64,000 nt of DNA from VAZQ01 sp963725065 (GCA_963725065.1 CAVRXD010000004.1:11256-75255); one strand, 5' to 3'. Shown: positions 8,397-16,492, counted from the stretch's first letter. Numbers and translations are program-made. Notes: generated from the letters alone by a model not told the origin.

Positions 8397-9869
8397 ATGG
8401 ATAAGCCTTTTGACCTTGTGATCAAGAATGCCCGCATCGTGCGGCCGAACAAGACGTCGGTCGATTGCCTCGACATCGCGGTCAGCGATGGCAAGATCGA
8501 TCGGATTGCCCCGGATATCCGCGCCGAGCAAGCCAAGGAGATTTTCGACGCCAAGAATTACCTGGCGTTTCCCGGCTGCGTCGATGCCCATATGCATGTC
8601 GGCATCTATCAGCCCCTCGCGCAAGACGCCGTCTCGGAGAGCAAGGCGGCGGCGATGGGCGGCGTGACGTCGAGCCTCAACTACATCCGGACTGGACAAT
8701 ACTATCTCAACCGCGGCGGCCCGTATCGGGCATTCATGCCCGAAGTCTTCAAGCAGTCCGACGGGCGGTTCTGGGTCGACTACGGCTACCACGTCGCTCC
8801 GATCGAGGCGCAGCACATCGACGAAATGGAGCATCTCGCCGTCGATCATGGCGTGACGTCGTTCAAGATTTTCATGTTCTATGGCGGCTACGGATTGCAT
8901 GGGCGGTCGAACGCCCAGAACGATTTTCTCATGATCGGCCCGGAGGAACGCTACGACATCGCGCATTTCGAATTCATCATGCGCTCCGCCCGGCGATTGA
9001 TGACGCAGCATCCGAAGCTTGCGGATTACGTCAGCGTCAGCCTGCACTGCGAGCTCGCGGAGATCCTCAACGCCTACACCAGGATCGTCGAGCGCGAGGG
9101 CAAGCTCACCGGCCTGCATGCCTACAGCGCCGCCCGCCCTCCGCACTCCGAGGGGCTGGCGATCTGGATCGCGTCCTATCTCGCCAATGAAACGGATTGC
9201 CTCAACATCAACCTGTTGCACCTGAGCTCGCGCAAGGCGGTGGACGCGGCCTGGACCATGCAGCAGGTCTTTCCGCACATCGCGTTCCGGCGCGAGGTCA
9301 CGGTGGGACACTTGCTGCTGGACACCGACTGCGAATGCGCGGTGCATGCCAAAGTCAATCCGCCGATCCGCCCGCGCGAGGACGTCGAGGCGTTATGGCA
9401 GGCCGTGCTCGACCGCAAGATCGATTGGATCGTCAGCGATCACGCCTGCTGTTCGAGCGAGCAGAAGTGGTCGAAGGACGACCCGACCGATATCTGGCTC
9501 GCCAAGGCGGGATTCGGCGGCACCGAGTATCTGCTCTCGGGCGTAGTGAGCGAAGGCAGCAAGCGCGGGATGTCCTACAATCACATGGCCGAGCTTCTGG
9601 CCTGGAATCCGGCCCAGCGGTTCGGCCTGCTGAACAAGGGCGATATCGCACCGGGGTTTGACGCCGACATCGCGCTGGTCGATCCGCACGAAAGCTTTGT
9701 GGTTCGCGCGGCCGAGTCGGAATCCAAACAGGGATATTCGCCGTTCGAAGGGCAGGAACTTACCGGCCGGGTGAAGAGCACCTTCCTGCGCGGCGCCTTG
9801 ATCTACCATCAGGGCGAGGTCGTCGGGCCGGCACGCGGCCAATATTTGCGGCGGCCGCTCCAGCTCTGA
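8397..9869 (+). CDS. Cyclic amidohydrolase (dihydropyrimidinase / hydantoinase / dihydroorotase family)
   Basis: A 490-residue amidohydrolase-superfamily protein with the metal-ligand set of the hydantoinase branch. These are HMH at residues 63-65 in VDAHMHVG, a candidate carboxylated lysine in TSFKIFM near 155, a histidine in LHCE, HLSS near residue 274 and SDHA near 345. Family members open cyclic amides (dihydropyrimidines, hydantoins, allantoin, dihydroorotate). It is the last gene of the import operon, 87 bp after the lyase, so ring opening of an imported cyclic amide is the simplest reading. It is not a standard PyrC: it is longer and lacks pyrimidine neighbours. Substrate unassigned. 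Confidence 0.85.
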   Translation: MDKPFDLVIKNARIVRPNKTSVDCLDIAVSDGKIDRIAPDIRAEQAKEIFDAKNYLAFPGCVDAHMHVGIYQPLAQDAVSESKAAAMGGVTSSLNYIRTGQYYLNRGGPYRAFMPEVFKQSDGRFWVDYGYHVAPIEAQHIDEMEHLAVDHGVTSFKIFMFYGGYGLHGRSNAQNDFLMIGPEERYDIAHFEFIMRSARRLMTQHPKLADYVSVSLHCELAEILNAYTRIVEREGKLTGLHAYSAARPPHSEGLAIWIASYLANETDCLNINLLHLSSRKAVDAAWTMQQVFPHIAFRREVTVGHLLLDTDCECAVHAKVNPPIRPREDVEALWQAVLDRKIDWIVSDHACCSSEQKWSKDDPTDIWLAKAGFGGTEYLLSGVVSEGSKRGMSYNHMAELLAWNPAQRFGLLNKGDIAPGFDADIALVDPHESFVVRAAESESKQGYSPFEGQELTGRVKSTFLRGALIYHQGEVVGPARGQYLRRPLQL

Positions 9870-9881
9870 GCTCGTTGTGGC

Positions 9882-9899
9882 ATCCTCGCGCGCGAGGAT
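9882..9899. terminator. 18-bp perfect palindrome between convergent amidohydrolase and tRNA-Val
   Basis: ATCCTCGCG/CGCGAGGAT is a perfect inverted repeat 12 bases after the amidohydrolase stop and 15 bases from the 3' end of the minus-strand tRNA. It is a plausible bidirectional stem, but no T tract follows on either side, so it would be a weak or factor-dependent terminator. Confidence 0.4.
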
Positions 9900-9914
9900 T
9901 TCGCGGGGAAACTT

Positions 9915-9989
9915 TGGTGGGCGCGACAGGGATCGAACCTGTGACCCCTACCATGTCAAGGTAGTGCTCTTCCGCTGAGCTACGCGCCC
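9915..9989 (-). tRNA. tRNA-Val(GAC)
   Basis: The reverse complement folds as a complete 75-nt tRNA with encoded CCA. The acceptor stem GGGCGCG pairs with CGCGCCC followed by A-CCA. The D-arm AGCTCAGCGGAAGAGC is present, as is anticodon stem CTACC/GGTAG with loop TTGACAT (anticodon GAC) and T-arm GTTCGATCC. The GAC anticodon reads the GUC/GUU valine codons. No intron or mismatch is visible. Confidence 0.97.
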
Positions 9990-10071
9990 GCACAACCCGC
10001 TCGCCGGCGGGCCTTGGTCATATCGGCTCCCCCGGGGCGAGGCAAGCACCGCTGGGCGCGTCCGCAGACCC

Positions 10072-10431
10072 TCAGGCGGCCAGCATCTTGCCGACCTCGC
10101 TGACGAGTTCGCGCAGATGCACCGGCTTGGAGAGGACCTTGGCATTCTTCGGCGCCGCCGAGTCCGAGTTGAGCGCCACCGCCGCAAAGCCGGTGATGAA
10201 CATGATCTTGATGTCGGGGTCGAGCTCGGAGGCGCGGCGCGCCAGCTCGATCCCATCCATCTCGGGCATGACGATGTCGGTCAGCAGCAGCTCGAACGGC
10301 TCCTCGCGCAGGCGCTGATAGGCGGACAGCCCGTTGTCGAACGAGATCACGTCGTAGCCGGCGTTCTGCAGCGCCTTCACCAGGAAGCGCCGCATGTCAT
10401 TGTCGTCCTCGGCAAGGATAATCTTCGCCAT
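10072..10431 (-). CDS. cpdR: Response regulator CpdR (single-domain receiver)
   Basis: A 119-residue stand-alone receiver domain with no output domain. I chose the ATG giving MAKIILAEDDNDMRRFL; an upstream in-frame start would add 44 residues of low-complexity sequence. The acidic pair DD at residues 9-10, phospho-acceptor Asp in LLTDIVMPEMDG, Thr in FITGF and Lys in SKPV are all present. CpdR is phosphorylated through the CckA-ChpT relay. In Caulobacter the unphosphorylated form localises ClpXP and promotes proteolysis of cell-cycle proteins. A monocistronic position beside tRNA-Val is consistent with this conserved core gene. Confidence 0.9.
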   Translation of the reverse strand: MAKIILAEDDNDMRRFLVKALQNAGYDVISFDNGLSAYQRLREEPFELLLTDIVMPEMDGIELARRASELDPDIKIMFITGFAAVALNSDSAAPKNAKVLSKPVHLRELVSEVGKMLAA

Positions 10432-10650
10432 CTTCCAGCCCACTGGGGGTGGTGAGCTATCCCCCGCCCCTTGTTTCCCGGCGATCCATAAGCGGGATGC
10501 CGGGTAAATAACGGGTGAACCCCTGCGCCGTTCGGTCGGCGCTGCGCCCTCGCCCATGGACAATATCGTGTTTCCAGCGATAAGTGGTGCACAAAAGCAT
10601 CAGGGGCGCATCCAGTCGCTCCCGGTCAGGTGAGGCCAGCCATTTTCGTC

Positions 10651-11538
10651 ATGTCCGAAACGAACGACGAACTCGATCCCCCTTTCGAGATCATCGAACC
10701 GGCCCAATGGCGCGGGCCGGTCGTATTCAACTCCCCCCACAGCGGAAGCGTCTACCCGCACGCCTTTCTCACGGCGTCGCGGCTCGAGGTCACGACCTTG
10801 CGCCGCTCCGAGGACTCGTTCGTCGACGAGCTGGCTCTGGGCGTGGTGGAGCGCGGGTACCCGCTGATGCGGGCGCACTTTCCACGCTGCTACGTGGACG
10901 TCAATCGCGAACCCTACGAGCTCGATCCCCGCATGTTCGAGGGTCGCCTGCCATCCTTTGCCAATACCCGCTCGATGCGGGTCGCGGGCGGGCTAGGCAC
11001 CGTGGCCCGCGTGGTGGGCGACGCCCAGGAGATCTACGGCCAGCGCATCCCGGTCGATGACGCGATCCGGCGCATCGAGGGGCTGTACAAGCCTTACCAC
11101 CGGGCGCTGCGCCGGCTGTTCACGCGTGTGCACAGGGATTTCGGGGCCGCCGTCCTGATCGACTGTCACTCCATGCCCTCGGCCGCGGGCTCCAAGGACG
11201 AACGTCCTCGCGCGGACGTGGTGCTGGGCGACCGCTACGGCACAAGCTGCGTGGCTGCGGTCGTGGAGACGATCGAATCGACGCTCCGCGGCCAGGGCTA
11301 TTCGGTAAGCCGCAACAAACCTTACGCCGGCGGATTCATCACCGAGCATTACGGCAATCCGGCCGCCGGCCTGCATGCCATCCAGCTCGAACTCAACCGC
11401 GCGCTTTACATGGACGAGCGGCGCTTCGAGCGCTCCGCCACCTTCGGCCGTTTGGCCGCCGACCTGGAGGCGCTGGCGGACTGCCTTGCCGCAATCCCCC
11501 TGCAGGAGCTGCGGCCCTATCGCGCCGCCGCGGAATAA
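10651..11538 (+). CDS. N-formylglutamate amidohydrolase family protein
   Basis: A 295-residue FGase/HutG-type protein starting at the ATG MSETNDELDPPFEIIEP; a GTG 21 bases upstream is possible. Family marks are VVFNSPHSGSVYP near residue 27, FPRCYVDVNREPYELD, DCHSMPS near 175 (metal-binding DxH) and the C-terminal QLELNRALYMDE. Such enzymes hydrolyse N-formyl-L-glutamate in histidine degradation. No hut genes are near, so it may act as a more general N-acyl amidohydrolase. It converges on the candidate small RNA and MFS transporter. Confidence 0.85.
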   Translation: MSETNDELDPPFEIIEPAQWRGPVVFNSPHSGSVYPHAFLTASRLEVTTLRRSEDSFVDELALGVVERGYPLMRAHFPRCYVDVNREPYELDPRMFEGRLPSFANTRSMRVAGGLGTVARVVGDAQEIYGQRIPVDDAIRRIEGLYKPYHRALRRLFTRVHRDFGAAVLIDCHSMPSAAGSKDERPRADVVLGDRYGTSCVAAVVETIESTLRGQGYSVSRNKPYAGGFITEHYGNPAAGLHAIQLELNRALYMDERRFERSATFGRLAADLEALADCLAAIPLQELRPYRAAAE

Positions 11539-11601
11539 AGACGCAAGCGATTCCCCCCGGTAGCGGAGCAGCCGCCGGTCCCCGAGCAGAACATCGACAA
11601 G

Positions 11602-11634
11602 AAAAAAGGGCCGCTTGCGCGAAGCAAGCGGCCC
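11602..11634 (-). terminator. Rho-independent terminator
   Basis: GGGCCGCTTGC / GCAAGCGGCCC is a perfect 11-bp inverted repeat with a 5-base loop (11608-11634). On the minus strand it is followed by six Ts (11607-11602). It ends the candidate small RNA and would also stop read-through from the MFS gene. Confidence 0.85.
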
Positions 11635-11690
11635 AAGTCTAGGGAGGAAACGCCCAAGGAGGGCGGCGGTAACGCGAGGCGCTACCGCAC
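11602..11690 (-). ncRNA. Candidate small RNA with anti-Shine-Dalgarno CCUCC motifs (alpha-r14 / CuckooRNA-like)
   Basis: Reading the minus strand from about 11690, about 89 nt form three parts. First is a hairpin with arms GCGGTA/TACCGC and inner GCG/CGC. Second is a short hairpin CGCCC-TCCTT-GGGCG whose loop carries CCU. Third is a single-stranded TTTCCTCCCTAGACTT segment followed by an 11-bp GC stem (11608-11634) and six Ts. A -35/-10 pair lies at the right distance upstream. Exposed CCUCC motifs plus an intrinsic terminator are the architecture of alphaproteobacterial Hfq-dependent small RNAs that can pair with ribosome-binding sites. It could instead be only the 3' UTR of the MFS gene. 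No similarity search was possible. Confidence 0.55.
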
Positions 11691-11696
11691 CGCAAT

Positions 11697-11724
11697 AAGA
11701 TACACCGCAACGCACAAATGGCAA
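11697..11724 (-). promoter_or_regulatory. Candidate sigma-70 promoter for the small RNA
   Basis: On the minus strand TTGCCA (11724-11719) is followed by a 16-base spacer and TATCTT (11702-11697). That places transcription start near 11690, just before the first hairpin of the candidate small RNA. The surroundings are AT-richer than the rest of the locus. Confidence 0.5.
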
Positions 11725-11773
11725 GAGGAAAAGTAAGGGATGTTGACCCAATTGTGCATAGCGGGGTGTGCGG

Positions 11774-13051
11774 CTATGCAGGGAACAAAGGGCGAGGCCC
11801 CTCCCGCGGCTTTTGCATGGGGTCGCTGGCTTGGAAATAAACCAGCGAAACCAATAGGATGAATATTGCCTGCAGGCCGAACACGGCGCGATAGGCGGAC
11901 AGCGAATAGGCGCCGTCGGCGGCAACCGGAAACCACTCGATGACGAATCCGCTGACCGCTTGCGACAGGAATACGCCGCCCATCGAGCCCATGTTGAGGA
12001 CCGTGAGTCCCCTGCCGACCTGATGGAGCGAGAATAGCGCCCTGCCGTGCGCGATCAGGACCGGGCCGAAGGCGCTGACCAACCCGAAGATCGCAAACCA
12101 CGCGACCAGCATGATCGGCGTCAGCGTTCCGACCAGCGCGAGATAGCCGAGCGCGGCCGCCGTTGCGCCCGCGCCGACGAGGACGGGAAGCTTGTGGCTT
12201 CCGGTCAGCCGGTCCATCGGGCCCCACACCATCGATCCGACGATCTGCGTCAGCACCGGGATGAGCAGGAAGCTGCCGCGCGCCTCCAGGCTGTAGCCAT
12301 AAATGTGAGTGAGGTAGGGCCCGGCCCAGAGACCGACGATGAGACCGAAGGTCGAATACATCACGAGGTTCATAACGAACAACCGGCCGACCGACGGCGT
12401 GCGCAGCACCGCCACGATGCCGGACCAGCTCTCGCGCAGGGCCTCGTGCCGGCCGTGCGCGGGGCCGTTGTCGCGGACCACGAGCGCGATCAGCAAGCCG
12501 ATCAGACCGGTGCAGACGCCCACCACAAGAAAGCTGCCGCGCCAGCCAATGGTCGCGGTGGAAAAGGCGAGCGGAGCAGTCGCCAGCAGAGCGCCAAGCG
12601 TTCCAAAGCCGATCTGCAGGCCGGTAAGCGTGGCAAACCGATCGCGCGGAAATCGCCGGGCATAGACGGCAAGCGATGCCACCAGCGAGCCCGCGGTCCC
12701 AAGCCCGAGCAGGGCGCGTCCCAGGATCAGGATGCCCGGATTTTCGGCAGCGGCGAATACAGCGGCACCGACCACCGTGACCGCCGCGCCGACCAGAAGA
12801 CAAAGCCGGGGGCCGAAGCGGTCGAGCGCCACGCCGACCGGGATCTGGACGGCCGCAAAGACGAAGAAGAAGACGCTCGAAAGCAGCCCGATCTCAACCG
12901 GCGAAAGCCCCAGCTCCAGCGCGAGATTGGGCGCGATCACGCCGATCGAATTGCGCAGGAACTGGCTGACGATGTAAACCGAGATGAGCGTGGCGACGAG
13001 CGCAACGGCGGCGCCCGCGCCCGCCGTCTGCGGACCGCTTTGGATGCTCAT
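11774..13051 (-). CDS. Major facilitator superfamily transporter
   Basis: A 425-residue membrane protein with about 12 hydrophobic segments. The start is set at MSIQSGPQ; a GTG 27 bases further out is in frame but less likely. The family motif between TM2 and TM3 is seen as GVALDRFGPRLCLLVG, and a related motif in the second half as GPMDRLTGSHKLP. It resembles the anion:cation/NarK-type MFS carriers found in alphaproteobacteria, but the substrate cannot be inferred. The gene is monocistronic and its transcript would run into the candidate small RNA. Confidence 0.87.
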   Translation of the reverse strand: MSIQSGPQTAGAGAAVALVATLISVYIVSQFLRNSIGVIAPNLALELGLSPVEIGLLSSVFFFVFAAVQIPVGVALDRFGPRLCLLVGAAVTVVGAAVFAAAENPGILILGRALLGLGTAGSLVASLAVYARRFPRDRFATLTGLQIGFGTLGALLATAPLAFSTATIGWRGSFLVVGVCTGLIGLLIALVVRDNGPAHGRHEALRESWSGIVAVLRTPSVGRLFVMNLVMYSTFGLIVGLWAGPYLTHIYGYSLEARGSFLLIPVLTQIVGSMVWGPMDRLTGSHKLPVLVGAGATAAALGYLALVGTLTPIMLVAWFAIFGLVSAFGPVLIAHGRALFSLHQVGRGLTVLNMGSMGGVFLSQAVSGFVIEWFPVAADGAYSLSAYRAVFGLQAIFILLVSLVYFQASDPMQKPREGPRPLFPA

Positions 13052-13193
13052 GTACCCGGCCTTTGACCGACCGAGCACTGGTCGGCGGTTTTACGTCGCA
13101 CAGCGCCCGCGGCCCGACAAGCCGGAAGCGGTTGCCGCGCGCGCCGGTCTTCGCTAGGTCGAATGACAAGCCGATGAGTGAGGGGCGCGCGGC

Positions 13194-13976
13194 ATGACGG
13201 CGATCGACTTTTCGGCCTTCGTGAACGAGTTGGCCTCGGTCTCGGGCGAGACCATCCTGCCGTTCTTCCGCACGGCGCTCACGGTCGAGGACAAAGGTCG
13301 CTCCGGGAGCTTCGATCCCGTGACCGCGGCCGATCATGCGGCCGAGACCGCCATGCGCACCCTCATCCGCCGGACCTTTCCGGACCATGGCATCATCGGA
13401 GAGGAGTACGGCAAGGAACGCGCCGACGCCGAATACGTCTGGGTGCTCGATCCGATCGACGGCACCAAGTCCTTCATTTCAGGCATGCCCAACTGGGGGA
13501 CGCTGATTGCGCTGCTGCGATCGGGCGAACCCGTTTACGGCATGATGAGCCAGCCCTTCACCCGCGAGCGCTTCAGCGGCGACGGCGGCGGAGCGTCCTA
13601 CCGCGGTCCGGCCGGCGAGCGCGAATTGCGCGTGCGCGCATGTGCCGATCTGGGCAAGGCGGTTCTGTTCACGACCAGCCCGCGGTTGATGAACGCGAAC
13701 GACCGCGAGACCTTCGGCCGGGTCGAGGACCTGGTGCGGCTCTCACGCTACGGCGGCGACTGCTACGCCTATTGCATGCTGGCGGCAGGCCACGTCGATC
13801 TCGTCATCGAAACGGACCTCAAACCCTACGACGTGCTTCCGCTGGTGCCGATCATCGCCGGCGCCGGAGGGATCGTGACCACCTGGGAGGGCGGTTCGCC
13901 GCATGGCGGCGGACGCATCGTCGCGGCCGGAGACAAGCGCGTGCACGCGGCGGCGCTGGAGGCACTCAAGGGATGA
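13194..13976 (+). CDS. hisN: Histidinol-phosphatase, inositol-monophosphatase family (HisN type)
   Basis: A 260-residue protein of the Mg-dependent IMPase family. Metal-binding motifs are in order: GEEYG near residue 67, WVLDPIDGTKSF near 83-94, and the C-terminal GGDCYAYCMLAAGHVDLVIE followed by LKPYDVLPL where the third aspartate lies. In actinobacteria and many alphaproteobacteria this branch dephosphorylates L-histidinol phosphate. Other members hydrolyse inositol phosphate or fructose-1,6-bisphosphate, so the substrate is probable rather than proven. Confidence 0.85.
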   Translation: MTAIDFSAFVNELASVSGETILPFFRTALTVEDKGRSGSFDPVTAADHAAETAMRTLIRRTFPDHGIIGEEYGKERADAEYVWVLDPIDGTKSFISGMPNWGTLIALLRSGEPVYGMMSQPFTRERFSGDGGGASYRGPAGERELRVRACADLGKAVLFTTSPRLMNANDRETFGRVEDLVRLSRYGGDCYAYCMLAAGHVDLVIETDLKPYDVLPLVPIIAGAGGIVTTWEGGSPHGGGRIVAAGDKRVHAAALEALKG

Positions 13977-14050
13977 CGCACCAGCGTTCCGCGTTTCGTT
14001 AATGGCTCGCACGGTGTCGCCGATTGCTTTGCCGATGAGCGGCGAACGCG

Positions 14051-15001
14051 TCAGGCGAATAGCGGCGTGCCGGGAACGAAAGCGTCGAACGCCGCCAGAG
14101 CCTGCAGCCGAAAGCGATCCTGCTCCATGAGCAGTTCGTGGCGCGAGCCCGGCACGATGAGGTGGGAGCCGGCGCGCAGGCGCACAGCGAACTCGTCGAT
14201 CGCGGGCGTCGACACGATCGCGTCCTGACCGGCGGCGATGATCAGGATCGGCTGCCGGATTCTCCCGGGATATCCGGGTTCGCTCATCTCGCCCATCACG
14301 CGAAAGGCGGAGTCGGTCCACGCCACCGTCGGCCAGCCGATCGAGAGCGACGGCTCCGCCTCGAGCACCGCGACGTTGCGGGCGTAGCGGACGGGATCGG
14401 AGGTGAGCAGGTTGCCCATGAAGGGACGCTGCATCATCACCGATGCGTCGCCGCCCGGAACATAGGACGCGCCGAGCCCCAGGAGACGCATGGTCTTGAC
14501 CAGCATACGGGTGGGGCGCGAGCGACGCATTCCCGGCAGCCCGATCATCGGCGCCAGCAGCACCATGCGGTCGAACCAGCGCGATCCTCCCGCATGGGCG
14601 GCGCGCAGCAGAACCGTCGCACCCATGGACTGGGCAAGCGCAAAGAACGGCGGCGGACAGTCCGGAAGAACGATCTCGTTGACGAAGCTGTCGAGATCGA
14701 TCTGATATTCATTGAAATTGCGCACATAGCCTTTGCGTGGGTTGCGCAACGCACGGTCCGACATCCCCTGCCCGCGCCAGTCGAACGTCGCGACCGCGAA
14801 GCCGCGCGCACGCAGGTCCCGCACGGTCTCGAAATACTTCTCGATGAATTCGGAGCGGCCCTGGAACAGACACACCGTGCCCTTGCGGCCCGGTGGCGGC
14901 GCCCAGCGCGCGAACCGCAACGACACCCCGTCGCGGGTTTTGAAGGTTCCCGACACGACGTCTGACGGCACCGGATTGGCGGGGATGGAGACGAGGGTCA
15001 T
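14051..15001 (-). CDS. Alpha/beta hydrolase (lysophospholipase / monoacylglycerol lipase-like)
   Basis: A 316-residue serine hydrolase. The catalytic triad can be placed: nucleophile in LAQSMGATV near residue 120, Asp in AAGQDAIVS near 252, and His in VPGSRHELL near 282. The oxyanion/cap context QGRSEFIEKYFETVRDL and FDWRGQGMSD are typical of PldB-type lysophospholipases. There is no signal peptide, so it is probably cytosolic. It converges on hisN with no operon partner. Confidence 0.87.
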   Translation of the reverse strand: MTLVSIPANPVPSDVVSGTFKTRDGVSLRFARWAPPPGRKGTVCLFQGRSEFIEKYFETVRDLRARGFAVATFDWRGQGMSDRALRNPRKGYVRNFNEYQIDLDSFVNEIVLPDCPPPFFALAQSMGATVLLRAAHAGGSRWFDRMVLLAPMIGLPGMRRSRPTRMLVKTMRLLGLGASYVPGGDASVMMQRPFMGNLLTSDPVRYARNVAVLEAEPSLSIGWPTVAWTDSAFRVMGEMSEPGYPGRIRQPILIIAAGQDAIVSTPAIDEFAVRLRAGSHLIVPGSRHELLMEQDRFRLQALAAFDAFVPGTPLFA

Positions 15002-15182
15002 GACCTTCGGGCACGCTGGGGCGCCCGCCTTATAGCAGGGTAGCGGCTTGGCTCAATCCGCCTCCCGGGCGCGACGGATGCCGGCAGGCTGCCGCCGCAC
15101 GGCGGAGGGAAGTCCCATGATTTTCAACCTGTTAGCCCCTCTTGCGAGCGCCGGAGCCGATCCCCACATGCTGCTCGCGCAG

Positions 15183-15263
15183 GCCCAAATGGGCTGCGCA
15201 AAACAACCGGTCTGGCCCATTCGGGCGGACCAATCGCATTTCGCTCAACAACGAGGATATGCC
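15183..15263 (+). promoter_or_regulatory. ROSE-type RNA thermometer in the hsp20 5' UTR
   Basis: The ribosome-binding site of hsp20 is enclosed in a small hairpin. UUCGCUC (15240-15246) pairs across an AACAAC loop with GAGGAU (15253-15258), leaving one G (15243) bulged. That is the UYGCU / AGGA arrangement that defines ROSE elements, in which the anti-SD strand melts at heat-shock temperature. Two short upstream hairpins, GCCC-AAAT-GGGC (from 15183) and GCCC-ATTC-GGGC (from about 15216), resemble the accessory stems of ROSE. It predicts translational repression of hsp20 at normal temperature. Confidence 0.75.
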
Positions 15264-15713
15264 ATGCGAACTTTCGATCTTGCTCCCCTCTATCGTTCGA
15301 CCGTCGGTTTCGACCGGCTCTTTTCCATGCTCGATGGCTTCGAAGCCACTCCGGGTTATCCGCCCTACAACATCGAGCGCACCGGCGATAACGCCTACCG
15401 GATCTCGGTGGCGGTGGCCGGCTTTGGCGAGAACGAGCTTTCGATCGAGGCGAAAGAAAACACGCTGACGATCAAGGGCGAGAAACAGGCGAAGGACGAG
15501 AGCAACAGCGGCGAGGTGCTCTATCAGGGCATCGCAGCCCGCGCCTTCGAGCGCGTCTTCCAACTTGCCGACTACGTCCAGGTCAGGGGCGCAGCCCTCG
15601 AGAACGGTCTCCTGCACGTCGACCTCGTGCGCGAGATTCCCGAGGCCAAGAAGCCGCGCCAGATCCCGATCGGGAACGGTCAGCCCAAGGTGGTTGAAGC
15701 CAAGGCTGCTTGA
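15264..15713 (+). CDS. Small heat shock protein Hsp20 (class A IbpA-like)
   Basis: A 149-residue alpha-crystallin-type chaperone. The ATG is the one behind the thermometer; longer in-frame reading upstream only translates the 5' UTR. The N-terminal MRTFDLAPLYRSTVGFDRLFSML and YPPYNIERTGDNAYRISVAVAGF are hallmarks of rhizobial class A small heat shock proteins. The conserved C-terminal stretch AFERVFQLADYVQVRGAALENGLL is complete, followed by the IPI-type tail motif (RQIPIGN). It forms oligomers that hold unfolding proteins for DnaK/ClpB. Confidence 0.95.
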   Translation: MRTFDLAPLYRSTVGFDRLFSMLDGFEATPGYPPYNIERTGDNAYRISVAVAGFGENELSIEAKENTLTIKGEKQAKDESNSGEVLYQGIAARAFERVFQLADYVQVRGAALENGLLHVDLVREIPEAKKPRQIPIGNGQPKVVEAKAA

Positions 15714-15733
15714 GCCGTCGGCTCATCAGAGGG

Positions 15734-15765
15734 AGCGCCCCGGTTTTCCGGGGCGCTTTCATTTT
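15734..15765 (+). terminator. Rho-independent terminator after hsp20
   Basis: AGCGCCCCGG / CCGGGGCGCT is a perfect 10-bp stem with a TTTT loop, followed by TTCATTTT. It lies 20 bases after the hsp20 stop and makes the gene monocistronic. Confidence 0.9.
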
Positions 15766-15799
15766 GCGGCACGCTCAAATCTTGCAGCAGGTCCTACTC

Positions 15800-16492
15800 T
15801 TACTCCTCGACCGGCGCCGCGGCGGACGGATGGGCCGGCGTGGTGACGCTGCCGGTGGTTTCGTGCTCGTTGGCCGACTTTGATTGGACTGGCGGCGGCG
15901 GTGCGGCCGCCACACCCTGCTTGGCATCGGATGAATCGGGGGATGCGAGCTTGGGCCGTGGTCGCGGCAGCGGCGGTGGTCCCGCCTGGACCGCCGGATC
16001 GGGCGACGCGCCCGGAGCGCGAGCAGGCCCTCCCGGTATCCCGCCGGGGCCGGCAGCATTCGGCGGCGATGGACCTTCAGTGCCCGGCGGCAACATTGGG
16101 GCACGCGGGTCCGGACCGTAGCCCTCCGGCACCATCGCCATCGGCCGTGGCGGACGGCCATAAGGCGGCCGCAACAGCGGCATGGCGTAGCGCGGCGCCA
16201 TCAGCGGTATCACCTTGACGATGCGTCCGCGCTGCGCATCGACGATCACCCTGACTTCTTCGCCGGCGGGATCGACCGCACGCAGCGCATAGGTCGGGCC
16301 TTGGCGCACCGGGCTACCCATCGGCTCGAGGCCGGTCGAGCGCACGATCGTTACGATCTCATGTGGCGGCAGCCCCGCGCCGGGATAGACGGTACCGGGA
16401 TAGACGGGCGGTGGTGCGGGTTGCGCCAGAGCGTGTCCGGCTACCGCAAACGCGGCGACAAGTCCCGCGTAGAGGGCGATCTTGTGCTGCAA
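15800..16492 (-). CDS. Proline-rich exported protein of unknown function
   Basis: A 230-residue protein when started at the TTG preceded by GGGGGAA; longer in-frame reading upstream has no recognisable content. The N-terminus HKIALYAGLVAAFAVAGHALAQ is a signal peptide. A folded segment of about 70 residues follows (HEIVTIVRSTGLEPMGSPVR ... VRVIVDAQRGRIVKVIPL) and resembles the PepSY-like periplasmic proteins frequent in Hyphomicrobiales. The second half is a low-complexity Pro/Gly/Ala linker ending in a charged tail. No enzymatic motif is visible. Start codon uncertain. Confidence 0.65.
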   Translation of the reverse strand: MQHKIALYAGLVAAFAVAGHALAQPAPPPVYPGTVYPGAGLPPHEIVTIVRSTGLEPMGSPVRQGPTYALRAVDPAGEEVRVIVDAQRGRIVKVIPLMAPRYAMPLLRPPYGRPPRPMAMVPEGYGPDPRAPMLPPGTEGPSPPNAAGPGGIPGGPARAPGASPDPAVQAGPPPLPRPRPKLASPDSSDAKQGVAAAPPPPVQSKSANEHETTGSVTTPAHPSAAAPVEE

